Assembly: GCA_014381825.1 (NCBI GenBank)
Contig: JACNKX010000079.1
Coordinates: 1-48,682, forward strand
Source of the DNA: Planctomycetota bacterium
Lineage (GTDB): Bacteria; Planctomycetota; Planctomycetia; Pirellulales; Pirellulaceae
DNA: 48,682 nucleotides
Direction of reading: 5' to 3'
Position 1 is the stretch's first letter. Each line of letters opens with the position of its first letter. The notes beneath the pieces are model-generated. The model ran no database searches. It saw only the letters and a list, made by a program, of their open reading frames with translations, and was not told the DNA's origin. A program made the position numbers and the translations under genes. Below, piece by piece: positions 1 through 8,800 of this stretch.

Positions 1-902
1 ATTAGCTGCGTAATGCGCTGGTCGTGCCCTGACTCTCCAACGAGCAGCAGCAACGCATCTTCCGGAAGCAGTCGTTTGATACGTTCGATACAGTAATGTC
101 GCAGCAGCGGCGGATCAGCAAGCATCTGGGATGCACTGTTCCCATGCAAATGAACCAGCATCACTTCGTTACCACTTGCACGCCTGGGCTCCAAGTGGGA
201 TCGTTGCATGTCCAATTCGTACGGATCGACGGAGTTTGGCAACAACTCTTGAGACCGCAGCGCCTCTTCGATTGATCGATCAAGGCACGCTGTCAGAATC
301 AGTTTCCAATCCAGAAGTCTCGCTAAAAAAGCGACGAATCGTTGGCGTGATTGCTGCAAGTCGGTATCAATTTCATTGCGGTGAAACGAATCGACGAGTT
401 CTTCTTGGTCTCGCGGAGTCAAGCGACCTCCGGCGACCAAATCGTAAAGGTCATCTCGCCAGCGGTGCGCCAGAGTCTCCGCAGTTCGCCGCCGAATTGC
501 GACCTCTGAATGCAATCGATGTCGCTTCGTCCAGCCGTGACGAAGCAACCAGTCTTGCTTGGATTCGGAGGTAAATCGCGATTCGATATAGGATCTTTGG
601 CGTAGCAAATACGCGCACGTCGCGACGTCCGAGACTCCGAAATCAGAACCAATTACTGGTATGATCGTACGACCCTCCCGTTCGATCTCAGTAAGCAGGT
701 AGCCCAGCGCCGTCATCGGAGACTGCGGCTCTTCCTTCAATACCCCCAGAAGTCGTTCCTTAAATTCCGTCGCGACTTGCTTTTTGTCAAAGGTCCGCGC
801 CAGGTGTCGAAACTTCGTTGGATCATCGCTCTGCGGAGCATACCAACGGACAACGAACTTCCCATTCCCAAGCTCTTTGAGGTACACCGACTTGCGAGCC
901 AC
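1..902 (-). CDS. SIR2-like domain protein with integrase-arm-like N-terminus (partial, 3' end off the window)
   Basis: The frame stays open for 300 codons from a GTG at 902 to the left edge; an in-frame TAG lies upstream at about 943 and a G-rich stretch about 10 nt before the GTG could be its ribosome site. Residues ~5-60 (VYLKELGNGKFVVRWY, then an Arg/Lys-rich stretch and TFDKKQVATEFKERL) resemble the AP2-like arm-binding domain at the start of phage integrases. From residue ~80 the pattern is that of SIR2-like (SIR2_2) domains: IIPVIGSDFGVSD where GAGxS is usual, ILTACLDRSIEEAL where TTNxDxxxE is usual, VHLHGN for the catalytic HG, and LLLLVGESGHDQRI for the late G-S-x-x-D motif. Family knowledge: such domains often deplete NAD in phage defence. 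The altered Gly and Asn motifs make catalysis uncertain. The C-terminal part, which might name a partner domain, is not visible. Confidence 0.7.
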   Translation of the reverse strand, partial: MARKSVYLKELGNGKFVVRWYAPQSDDPTKFRHLARTFDKKQVATEFKERLLGVLKEEPQSPMTALGYLLTEIEREGRTIIPVIGSDFGVSDVATCAYLLRQRSYIESRFTSESKQDWLLRHGWTKRHRLHSEVAIRRRTAETLAHRWRDDLYDLVAGGRLTPRDQEELVDSFHRNEIDTDLQQSRQRFVAFLARLLDWKLILTACLDRSIEEALRSQELLPNSVDPYELDMQRSHLEPRRASGNEVMLVHLHGNSASQMLADPPLLRHYCIERIKRLLPEDALLLLVGESGHDQRITQL

Positions 903-1065
903 GATGGTTATACCCCCACAAGGAACAGTGCTTCGACTTGCCTAAACGCCTTCACCCGATCAGTCCAGAGTTTATGATATGGGCACGTAGACGGCAAATC
1001 TCCGAAGGCGGGGGGGGCTGTTTATGTAACTCTCGCAGAGCCAACACCCATATAAACACGCATCT
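903..1065. other. Intergenic region between divergent accessory genes, with a run of eight G
   Basis: This 163-base stretch separates the GTG start of the SIR2-like gene from the GTG start of the small plus-strand gene. It must hold the promoters of both if each is transcribed from here, but no convincing -35/-10 pair stands out. A run of eight G lies at 1010-1017, the kind of tract that can vary in length by slippage. No RNA gene or clear hairpin was seen. Confidence 0.4.
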
Positions 1066-1488
1066 GTGTCATCGATCGTTGAACTTTATGACGCAGCTCA
1101 CGCTTGGAGAACACAAGAGTTCAAAAAAACGTGTCGCAAGCCGTTCTACGTTCTTGTTGACACCGGCAGTGGTCGATACGATACTGGGACTTGGTTTTCG
1201 ACCGATCGAATTGATCCGCAAACCTCCTATTTTAACGCTTTCTTCGCAGCTTGTTTTCCTTCTGGATTTTCTATGCCCATTCGTCTAACTATCGAGTGTG
1301 ACTCGGATTCAGAAGTAAAACGCATCTTTCAGCTACTCAAAGGCGAGCAACTGAAAGTTGATTCGGTGCAAGCACCAAGTGATGAGCAATCGCTTGGCTT
1401 CAGCCGCGACTTCACCGATGACGACCCGGCCGTCTTGCGAAAGTGTGCGTTTGACCAAATTATTGATCTGCGAAGATCCAACGGCTAG
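1066..1488 (+). CDS. Small hypothetical protein (140 aa)
   Basis: The 140-residue product from a GTG start is not recognised. It has no signal peptide, membrane segment or low-complexity stretch, and its composition looks like a folded soluble protein (central PFYVLVDTGSGRYDTGTWF, then IRLTIECDSDSEVKRIFQLL and a C-terminal CAFDQIIDLRR). The frame is closed by a TAA at 1027, so the start cannot lie far upstream; GTG at 1066 is the only usual start in that interval. Its stop interlocks with the stop of the convergent hemDE gene in the palindrome CTAG at 1485-1488, an arrangement repeated at two other convergent junctions here, which argues that the gene is real. No function is proposed. Confidence 0.45.
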   Translation: MSSIVELYDAAHAWRTQEFKKTCRKPFYVLVDTGSGRYDTGTWFSTDRIDPQTSYFNAFFAACFPSGFSMPIRLTIECDSDSEVKRIFQLLKGEQLKVDSVQAPSDEQSLGFSRDFTDDDPAVLRKCAFDQIIDLRRSNG

Positions 1489-3419
1489 CTGGTGCTGAGT
1501 TCATGCACTGCATCGACTAAGGCAATCGCATTATCGACCGGCGTTTGTTGTAAGATGCCGTGGCCGAGGTTGAAGATGTGTCCTGGGCGACCGGCCGCTT
1601 GATCGAGAACGTCTTTCGCTCGACGGCGAATCTCATCGCGGTCCGCCAGCAAACTCGTTGGATCGAGATTGCCTTGGACGGCGCGGTCGTACCCGACCGT
1701 CTTCCAAGCTTCGTCGAGTCTGACTCGCCAATCGACACCGACGACAGCGCTGCCACCTTCGGCCAATAACGGCAACAACGCTGGGTTGCCCGCGCCGAAG
1801 TTGATCACGGGCACGCCTGGCACAATGCCCGCGATAATCTCACGAACGTATGGCAACGCGTAACGGCGATAATCGTCTGGACCCAGGCACCCGGCCCAAG
1901 AATCAAACAACTGAACGCACTGGGCACCAGCGGCGATTTGCGCGTTCAGATACAACGTCACCGCGCGGACAAAGCGTTCCATGAGAGATCGCCAAGCACC
2001 TTCGTCGCGGTACATCAGTGTCTTGGTATGCAGGTAGTTACGGCTGGAGCCGCCTTCAATCGCGTAGCTCGCAAGCGTGAACGGAGCACCCGCGAAACCG
2101 ATCAAAGGCATATCCTCCGGCAAGTCGGCTCGCGTCTGCCGAACCGTCTCGGTGACAAAGTGCAGCGAGTCGACGCTTTCCAATTCCAAGACGCGATCGA
2201 CGTCGGCTCCCTCGCGAACTGGATTGTGGATCACCGGGCCTTCGCCTTGTGCGAATTCAAGATCGAGCCCCATCGGCTCCAAGATCGGCAGTAAGTCTGA
2301 GAAGATGATCGCTGCATCGACACCAAGCCGATTCACCGCGGTACACATCACCTCGCTACAAAGCTGCGGATTCTTGCATAGCTCAAGGAATGTTGTCTTA
2401 GCACGAACCTCGCGGTATTCGGCCATGTAACGTCCTGCTTGCCGCATCATCCAGATCGGAGTGACATCGGTCGGTTCAAGGCGACAGGCCTTCATGAAGG
2501 GGCTGTTGTACCAAGGAGCTTGTTTATCGAGCACGTCGGAACTCGGATCGGAAAAGAGGGTGGAAATACGTTGCTTTCGCTGTCGCAATTCGGCGCTTCG
2601 TCGAGCGGCAGTTGCTACGAGCGGTCCCATCTTCGGATGTTCGGGTTCGATGTCGACCGGCAACTCGAAGTCGCGGAGCGTTTCGCTTGTCGTGGGGCCG
2701 ACCGAGGCAACGACGGTCTCGCGCATCCGCCGCCGCACTTCAGCGACCAAATCGAGGCGTTCGGCGACACGTAACAGATTCGTCGCTTGATTCGCTGATG
2801 TAAATAGAATCACATCCAACTCGCCGGCAGCGAGAGCGCGAACGTTCGCTTCTAGGGGACCACAATCTTCGGGCAGCTCCCACGTGTATACAGGGATGCA
2901 CAACACGTTAGCCCCGCGAGCTTCCAGGCCAGCGATCAGACTCGGGTTCGTCTTGCCATACTCTTGAACCGCCACGGTCTGGCTGCCAACGGGAATATTC
3001 TGGTCGATCGTCGTGAGCAACTCGCGCCATGTATTCGGTTCAGGCACTCGATGTGTTGGTGTCAGGCCGAACTCTTTCATCACGACGGTTGGCTTGGGGC
3101 CACGACAGATCGTGGTGATGTCGGCGAGAGCATCGAGAAAACGCTGGCGATCGACATGACGTTCAACGGCAGAAACCAGATGTCGGAATCCAACACCCGT
3201 CAAAAAAATGACGATGCTAATTTGGCCGGTGATCAATTGATGAGCGAAGTCGATCGCGAGTCGATTTTCAGCCAGCGGAGCTTCGCGCATCGAAGGGCTA
3301 ACGTGCGCCACACCACCATGCCGCTCGATCAAGCGAGCCATCTCGCCCGCATTGCGACTTTCGAACGCAGCGACATGCAGGCCGTTGAAATCAGGTTGGT
3401 CTTCGCTCATCGGGTCCAT
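1485..3419 (-). CDS. hemDE: Fused uroporphyrinogen-III synthase / uroporphyrinogen decarboxylase (HemD-HemE)
   Basis: One 644-residue chain carries two consecutive enzymes of tetrapyrrole synthesis. Residues ~14-280 match HemD, which closes hydroxymethylbilane into uroporphyrinogen III (VGFRHL at 76, HRVPEPNTWRELL at 123, LFTSANQ at 205). Residues ~300-640 match HemE, which removes four carboxylates to give coproporphyrinogen III: RQAGRYM at 326-332, the catalytic Asp of IIFSD at 375, GAPFTLASY, and NLGHGILQQTP near the end. HemE of normal length (~345 aa) is complete. Both halves are usually separate proteins, so the fusion could pass the unstable product directly (inference). Two Met codons (1 and 4) are possible starts. 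The gene stands alone, divergent from imuA across 168 bases. Confidence 0.93.
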   Translation of the reverse strand: MDPMSEDQPDFNGLHVAAFESRNAGEMARLIERHGGVAHVSPSMREAPLAENRLAIDFAHQLITGQISIVIFLTGVGFRHLVSAVERHVDRQRFLDALADITTICRGPKPTVVMKEFGLTPTHRVPEPNTWRELLTTIDQNIPVGSQTVAVQEYGKTNPSLIAGLEARGANVLCIPVYTWELPEDCGPLEANVRALAAGELDVILFTSANQATNLLRVAERLDLVAEVRRRMRETVVASVGPTTSETLRDFELPVDIEPEHPKMGPLVATAARRSAELRQRKQRISTLFSDPSSDVLDKQAPWYNSPFMKACRLEPTDVTPIWMMRQAGRYMAEYREVRAKTTFLELCKNPQLCSEVMCTAVNRLGVDAAIIFSDLLPILEPMGLDLEFAQGEGPVIHNPVREGADVDRVLELESVDSLHFVTETVRQTRADLPEDMPLIGFAGAPFTLASYAIEGGSSRNYLHTKTLMYRDEGAWRSLMERFVRAVTLYLNAQIAAGAQCVQLFDSWAGCLGPDDYRRYALPYVREIIAGIVPGVPVINFGAGNPALLPLLAEGGSAVVGVDWRVRLDEAWKTVGYDRAVQGNLDPTSLLADRDEIRRRAKDVLDQAAGRPGHIFNLGHGILQQTPVDNAIALVDAVHELSTS

Positions 3420-3437
3420 GCTATCGGAAAGAGAATT

Positions 3438-3499
3438 CAGGAGTCAGGAGTCAGGAATCAGATTCTGGTTGCTGGCTTCTGACCGCTGACTTCTCCCTT
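3438..3499. repeat. Heptamer-based inverted repeat (AGGAGTC family)
   Basis: Positions 3438-3461 contain three near-identical tandem heptamers (AGGAGTC, AGGAGTC, AGGAATC). A pyrimidine-rich segment at 3478-3499 (CTGACCGCTGACTTCTCCC) is an imperfect reverse complement, so the unit can fold into a hairpin. A related pair of arms lies at 5747-5879 before dnaE2. It sits in the hemDE-imuA gap. Probably a dispersed planctomycete intergenic repeat; no function is evident. Confidence 0.55.
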
Positions 3500-3523
3500 C
3501 TTTCTTCTCAAGTCCTTTCGAAC

Positions 3524-3551
3524 TTGCTTCGATAGTATACTAATGTATACT
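3524..3551 (+). promoter_or_regulatory. Predicted imuA-imuB-dnaE2 promoter with palindromic operator (3534-3551)
   Basis: A sigma-70-like pair is visible: TTGCTT at 3524-3529, a 16-base spacer, TATACT at 3546-3551. A perfect inverted repeat, AGTATAC-TAAT-GTATACT (3534-3551, 7-4-7), covers the -10 box, about 36 bases before the imuA ATG. A second, smaller inverted repeat, TCGAA-N5-TTCGA, lies at 3518-3532 over the -35. Family knowledge: imuA-imuB-dnaE2 cassettes are usually repressed by LexA. Inference: 3534-3551 is the operator of a LexA-type or other damage-responsive repressor. Its sequence is not the classical LexA box of E. coli or Bacillus. Confidence 0.6.
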
Positions 3552-3587
3552 TTTAGGCCCTCATCTCGAAACCTTAGGTAGCGTCGT

Positions 3588-4298
3588 ATGGACCATAAGA
3601 TAATACAGCTAAGGGAGTTACTTAATCGCAAGGAGAGTGAAAAGAAGCCCTGTCAATCGATTTCCAGCGGCTGTTTACCGTTAGATCGGCATTTGCCGCA
3701 ACAAGGATTTCAACGAGGCTCGCTGATTGAATGGATTGGCGGGGGAGTTGGCAGCGGAGCCAGTCTGCTCGGGATGCTAGCAGCACGATCGGCATGTCGC
3801 GGCGGGGGAGCATTGGTTTTGGTCGATCGAGGGCAGAGCTTTTATCCGCCGGCTGCGAATGCTTACCAGCTCGATCTGCAAAACACGATTGTCGTTCATC
3901 CGACCACCGAGAAAGACGAATGTTGGGCGATTGAGCAAGCATTACGTTGCTCGGATATCGCGGCGGTTGTCGCTTGGCCGAAGCGGCTGACGAGTAACGC
4001 ATTTCGCCGTTTGCAATTGGCCGCTGAACATGGAGGCAGTTTGGGGCTGTTAGTTCGTCCAACAACCGCACGCAACGAATCGTCCTGGGCAAGTCTGCGG
4101 ATGCTGGTGTCACCAAGTGTTGGACGACAAGGTTGGCGATTGAGTGTCGAGCTACTGCGATGTGGTGGCCTCTTTGGAACGAAACCGATTGAACTTGAAA
4201 TCGACGATCAGACAGGTGAAGTCCGTGACGCGCATCCTCGCCCTTTGGCTGCCCAATTGGCCGGTACAACGCCTGATCCGCGCAAAGCCCGAGCTTAA
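3588..4298 (+). CDS. imuA: ImuA, RecA-like accessory protein of the mutagenesis cassette
   Basis: The 236-residue protein has the ImuA pattern: an N-terminal segment ending in SGCLPLDRHLPQQGFQRGSL, a degenerate Walker A region (GGGVGSGASLL at ~51-61), ALVLVDRG, and a C-terminal half with LRMLVSPS and WRLSVELLRCGG. ImuA is a RecA-related protein that partners ImuB and the polymerase ImuC/DnaE2 in error-prone bypass of DNA damage. The Walker lysine is not visible, so ATP binding may be weak or absent, as in many ImuA proteins. It is first in a three-gene unit and its 3' end overlaps the likely imuB start by about 80 bases. The ATG lies 36 bases after the predicted -10. Confidence 0.88.
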   Translation: MDHKIIQLRELLNRKESEKKPCQSISSGCLPLDRHLPQQGFQRGSLIEWIGGGVGSGASLLGMLAARSACRGGGALVLVDRGQSFYPPAANAYQLDLQNTIVVHPTTEKDECWAIEQALRCSDIAAVVAWPKRLTSNAFRRLQLAAEHGGSLGLLVRPTTARNESSWASLRMLVSPSVGRQGWRLSVELLRCGGLFGTKPIELEIDDQTGEVRDAHPRPLAAQLAGTTPDPRKARA

Positions 4299-5745
4299 AC
4301 AGCAGCCCATTCTCCTTCATCACAGCGCACGGCGTAGACAAAGCGTCGCAGCTTGTTCGCACGCAGCTTGGCAACTGGGCGTCCGAGTCGATATGCCACT
4401 GCCTGAAGCAACAGCGTTAGGCAATCAGTACGATGGACCTCGGCGGTCATCTAGCAAGAAAACGCAGTTTCATATCGAGACACACGATCCATTCGAAGAT
4501 CATAAGACGCTCGAAGAGCTTGCCGCATGGTGTCACCGCTTCAGTCCTCTCGTCGGTTTGGCAGAGGAAGAGCCGGCTGAAACGTTGCTGCTGGATGTGA
4601 CTGGCATCGCATCATTGTTTGGTGGCGAGCAGGCGATGAACCAGCAAATCGAAAATTCATTCTTACAGCAACATCTAATGGTGCGAATTGGTTTAGGCGA
4701 GACGGTGGGTGCAGCGTGGGCACTGGCTCATTATTCCGGCCTGCATTTACTTGAATTACCCATCGAAGCATTGCGTCTTCCACCAGCAATGGTTGAGGTG
4801 CTGAATCGTCTTGGTCTGGAATGCATTGGCAATTTAGTGCCGTTGCCTCGTGATGAATTGAAAGCTCGTTTCGGGGCGATCCTGTTGCAACGTTTGAATC
4901 AGGCGTTAGGCCAACAAGCGGAGATTATTCCTCAGATCCATGCGCCAGCTGACTTTACAGCCGAATGGACCTTCGAACATCCTGTGACTCAACAACGCGT
5001 TATCCATGAAGTCATCAAACAGTTGATCGAGCGTTTGTGTTTCTCGTTGCTGAAACAAGACAACGGCTCGCTTCAGCTAAGTTACCGCCTGACTTGCCAA
5101 GACAGCGAACCGGTTACGTTTGAAGTCGGCTGCTATCGTCCGAGTGCCGATGCCAGCCATCTATGGAAGCTGACCGAGGCGCAACTAGAACGGCTCGTTT
5201 TACGCCACCCAGTAATATGCATTTCGATCTGTTCCATCCGGTATAGTCGCTTAAGCCGGCAACAGAAAGAACTGTTCGACGACAGTCACGTTCGACAAGA
5301 CTCGCCGCTAGTGACTTCTTTGATCGACCGCATGACCAGTCGGCTCGGACGTCAAGCAATCGTTCGTTGTATCTTGCAAAGTGACCCGCAGCCGGAGAAA
5401 GCTTATCGCTACGAGCCGCTTGTTGGAGGAAGTAGGTCGTCAAGAAGAGCTAATTCCCATTCACCATTCTCGCTGCTCGATCGCCCGTTGCACTTGCTTG
5501 CTAAGCCAGTTGCGTTGAAGAACTACGCAGTTGCAGCCAACGGGTCGCCAAGCTGGTTTCAGTATTCTAGCGAGCAACACACCGTATCGCGTCACTGGGG
5601 GCCAGAACGAATCGAAACCGGTTGGTGGCGACAGCGTGGCGTGCGGCGAGATTACTATCGCGTGGAAACAGAAGAAGGATTTCGATTCTGGCTTTTTCGT
5701 TCTTTGCAGGATGGACGTTGGTTCTTGCATGGAGCGTTTGAGTAG
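4216..5745 (+). CDS. imuB: ImuB, catalytically inactive Y-family polymerase homologue
   Basis: The likely start is GTG 4216 (or GTG 4225), because the conserved N-terminus is TRILALWLPNWPVQRL; an open frame to 4144 adds residues lying entirely inside imuA. The ~509-residue protein follows the Y-family fold: palm and fingers to ~240, a helix-hairpin-helix segment near LGLECIGNLVPLPRDEL, then a little-finger-like domain (EHPVTQQRVI). The acidic residues that hold metal in active Y polymerases are absent: ALWLPNW replaces the first motif and LLLDVTGIASLFGGE lies where the second would be. ImuB is known as a hub binding ImuA, DnaE2 and the beta clamp rather than a polymerase. The C-terminus (YYRVETEEGFRFWLFR) is typical. 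It overlaps imuA and precedes dnaE2 by 134 bases. Confidence 0.88.
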   Translation: MKSVTRILALWLPNWPVQRLIRAKPELKQQPILLHHSARRRQSVAACSHAAWQLGVRVDMPLPEATALGNQYDGPRRSSSKKTQFHIETHDPFEDHKTLEELAAWCHRFSPLVGLAEEEPAETLLLDVTGIASLFGGEQAMNQQIENSFLQQHLMVRIGLGETVGAAWALAHYSGLHLLELPIEALRLPPAMVEVLNRLGLECIGNLVPLPRDELKARFGAILLQRLNQALGQQAEIIPQIHAPADFTAEWTFEHPVTQQRVIHEVIKQLIERLCFSLLKQDNGSLQLSYRLTCQDSEPVTFEVGCYRPSADASHLWKLTEAQLERLVLRHPVICISICSIRYSRLSRQQKELFDDSHVRQDSPLVTSLIDRMTSRLGRQAIVRCILQSDPQPEKAYRYEPLVGGSRSSRRANSHSPFSLLDRPLHLLAKPVALKNYAVAANGSPSWFQYSSEQHTVSRHWGPERIETGWWRQRGVRRDYYRVETEEGFRFWLFRSLQDGRWFLHGAFE

Positions 5746-5746
5746 A

Positions 5747-5879
5747 GAGAAGGTGGGAGACAGGAGGCAAACTACTAAGCCCTTGGCCCGAAGGACGGTC
5801 TGCTTAAATGCCATTCATCCAAGATGCTGATTTAATGAACGACTCGTTCCTAAGTCTTCTGACTCCTGCCTCTCTTCCC
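5747..5879. repeat. imuB-dnaE2 spacer with inverted arms of the AGGAGTC repeat family
   Basis: A purine-rich arm at ~5747-5769 (GAGAGAAGGTGGGAGACAGG) and a pyrimidine-rich arm at ~5858-5879 (CTTCTGACTCCTGCCTCTCT) are imperfect reverse complements and resemble the repeat at 3438-3499. The right arm ends directly at the ATG at 5880. If this is a dispersed repeat, the in-frame codons from 5808 to 5879 are not part of dnaE2, which supports the start at 5880. Confidence 0.5.
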
Positions 5880-8800
5880 ATGTACGCCGAACTGCATTGT
5901 CGAACGAATTTCTCGTTCTTAGAAGGCGCGTCGCACGCTGATGAACTCGTTAACCAAGCGATTGCTTTGGGATACTCGGCGCTCGCTATCACGGATCGTC
6001 ACAGCTTAGCTGGCGTCGTGCGAGCCCATGCTGCTGCGAAAGCTCACGCCGAAGAGCACGGCAGCAACTTGAAGCTTTTGATTGGCGCGGAGATCATTCC
6101 GACGGATGCACCACCTGTCGTGTTGCTGGCGACTGATCGCGCTGCCTACGCCCAGCTGGCTCGTTTGCTCACGCTCGGTCGCCGGCGGGCACCGAAAGGC
6201 GAATGCGAGTTAAAGCTCGAAGATATTGCTCAACATAGTCAAGGGCTTTTGGCAGTCATCAGTAGCCATCACTCTCCGAGTGATGAGCCCTCTTCGAACG
6301 AGCTTCTAATCGCGAACAAAGCCCACCATTACCAGCTCCAACATAAAGGGCTCATCACGGTGGAGCGTGATGGCTACTTTGGATATCGCGACATCTTCGC
6401 TGACCGCTGTTATCTATTGGCAGAGCTGCATTACGGAACGAATGATGCCGAACGGCTTGATCAACTAATTCAGCTTTCGAAACAAACTCGCATCCCGTTG
6501 GTCGCCGCTGGCGATGTTCACTATCACATCGCCGGGCGCATGGTGCTGCAGCATGTACTGACGGCAATTCGTCATAACACGACGGTTGAAGCACTGGGCG
6601 ACCGATTGCTGCCAAATGCGGAGCGGCACTTGCGAACGCTTGAAGAAATACAACAACTTTTCGCTCGTGTACCGGATGTCGTGCGTCGCACGATGGAAGT
6701 GGCAGATCGTTGCACCTTCTCGTTGGATGATTTGCGTTACGAGTATCCGGAAGAGCTGGCTCCCGCTGGTCAGACACCGTTTGAATACTTGCGACAACTG
6801 ACCTGGCAGGGAGCTCGCCAGCGATATAACGACCGTGTGCCTGACTCGATTAAGCGACAGTTGGAACACGAGCTGGCAATTATCGAAGACCTTCGCTACG
6901 AAGCGTTCTTTCTGACGGTTTACGACATCGTCAAGTTTGCTCGTTCGCAGAACATTCTCTGCCAGGGCCGAGGCTCGGCAGCAAATTCATCGGTCTGTTT
7001 TTGCCTAGAGATCACGGCGGTCGATCCAACAGACACGGACTTGCTCTTCGAGCGATTCGTCAGCCGCGAACGCAACGAAGCTCCCGACATCGACGTCGAC
7101 TTTGAACACGAGCGCCGCGAAGAAGTCTTGCAGTACGTCTATAACAAATACGGACGTGATCGTGCGGGATTGGCGGCGACGGTAATCACCTATCGCGCGA
7201 GGTCTGCGGTTCGAGATGTGGGCAAAGCTCTCGGTTTGTCACTCGATCGCATTGATGCTTTGGCGAAGAACATCGATGGGCGCAGCGAGGATACCGTGCT
7301 GGCAAACCGCTGTCGGCAAAGTGGTGTCGACCCAGAGTCGCGAGTCGGTCGTCGACTGATGTCTGTTGTTAATGAGATCCTCGGCTTTCCACGCCACCTT
7401 TCCCAACATGTCGGCGGCATGGTCATCACCCAAGGTCCACTGTGCGAACTTGTCCCGATCGAGAACGCCGCGATGGTTGATCGCACGGTGATTCAGTGGG
7501 ACAAAGACGATCTCGACACGCTCGGCATCCTGAAAGTCGACTGCCTGGCGCTCGGTATGCTGACCGCGATCCATCGTTGTTTCGATCTGATACAACAACA
7601 TCACGGACGCGAGCTGACGATCGACAATATCCGACAAGACGATTCGGCGGTCTACGAAATGATCAGTCGGGCCGAGACCATTGGCGTGTTCCAGATCGAG
7701 AGCCGCGCTCAAATGAGTATGTTGCCTCGCCTGCGTCCCGAACGTTTCTACGATATCGTGATCGAAGTCGCGATTGTGCGTCCCGGGCCAATTCAAGGCG
7801 ACATGGTTCACCCTTACTTAGACCGACGTGATCGAGCGCGTAATGGCGAAGAGATCGAGCCGATTTGTTCTGATCCGGCCGTCAACAAGGTGCTCGAACG
7901 AACGCTGGGCGTTCCCTTGTTTCAAGAGCAAGCGATGCAGCTCGCGGTTGTCGCGGCGGGCTTTACGCCGGGCGAAGCTGACCGCCTGCGAAAGGCGATG
8001 GGTGGCTGGCGGCGTCCGGGTTTGATCGACCGTTTTCGGCAGAAGCTTCACGATGGAATGTTGGAGCGAGGTCATACCGAAGATTTTGCGGAGCGGCTGT
8101 TCAAACAGATCAGTGGCTTTGGTGAGTACGGTTTCCCAGAGTCCCATGCCGCCAGCTTTGCCAAGCTGGCCTACGTTTCGGCTTGGCTGCGATATCACTA
8201 TCAAGCTGCCTTTACCGCCGCTCTGATCAACAGCCAACCGATGGGTTTTTATGCACCCGCGCAATTAATACGAGATGCCCGCGAACGGGGTGACACGCCT
8301 GTCGAAGTTCGTCCGATCGACGTTAACTACAGCGATTGGGATTGCACGTTAGAGGATGGTGGCCAGGCATTGCGATTAGGCTTGCGATTGGTGCGAGGTT
8401 TGCGACGAGCGGCCGTTGACTCGATGATGCAGGCGAGAACGAGAGCGTTTGATTCGATTGCAGATCTCGCTGCTCGAACGCAGCTTGGCCAAGCCGTCAT
8501 CGAGCGTCTGACGGCGGCCGACGCGTTTCAATCCTTCGGCCTCGATCGGCGAAACTCCTTGTGGCATGCGCTCGATCAGAACTCGAAGCACGAACAAAGT
8601 CCGCGACTGTTCGATCTCCAGGCGAGCGAATTATCGACGCCCATGTTGCCGAAACTGGACGAACAAGAAGAAGTCTTTGCCGACTATCAATCAGCAGGAC
8701 TCACGTTGCGGCAACATCCTTTGTCGTTTCATCGCGAAGCTCTAAGTGCCATTGGAGTAACGCCGGCAGAGAAGCTGGTCAGCTATCCGCATGATCGAAT

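Noticed and set aside
131-652. Open frames on both strands (131-574 plus, 419-652 minus)
   Set aside because: They are shadows of the GTG-started SIR2-like frame, which shows domain motifs throughout.
3438-3461. Tandem heptamers considered as a CRISPR-like array
   Set aside because: Units are contiguous without spacers and far too short.
4144-4215. Longer N-terminus for imuB from 4144
   Set aside because: It lies wholly within imuA, and the conserved ImuB N-terminus begins at TRILALWLP, just after GTG 4216/4225.
5808-5879. Longer N-terminus for dnaE2 from ATG 5808
   Set aside because: The extra codons run through a dispersed-repeat arm, and DnaE2 proteins begin MYAELH.
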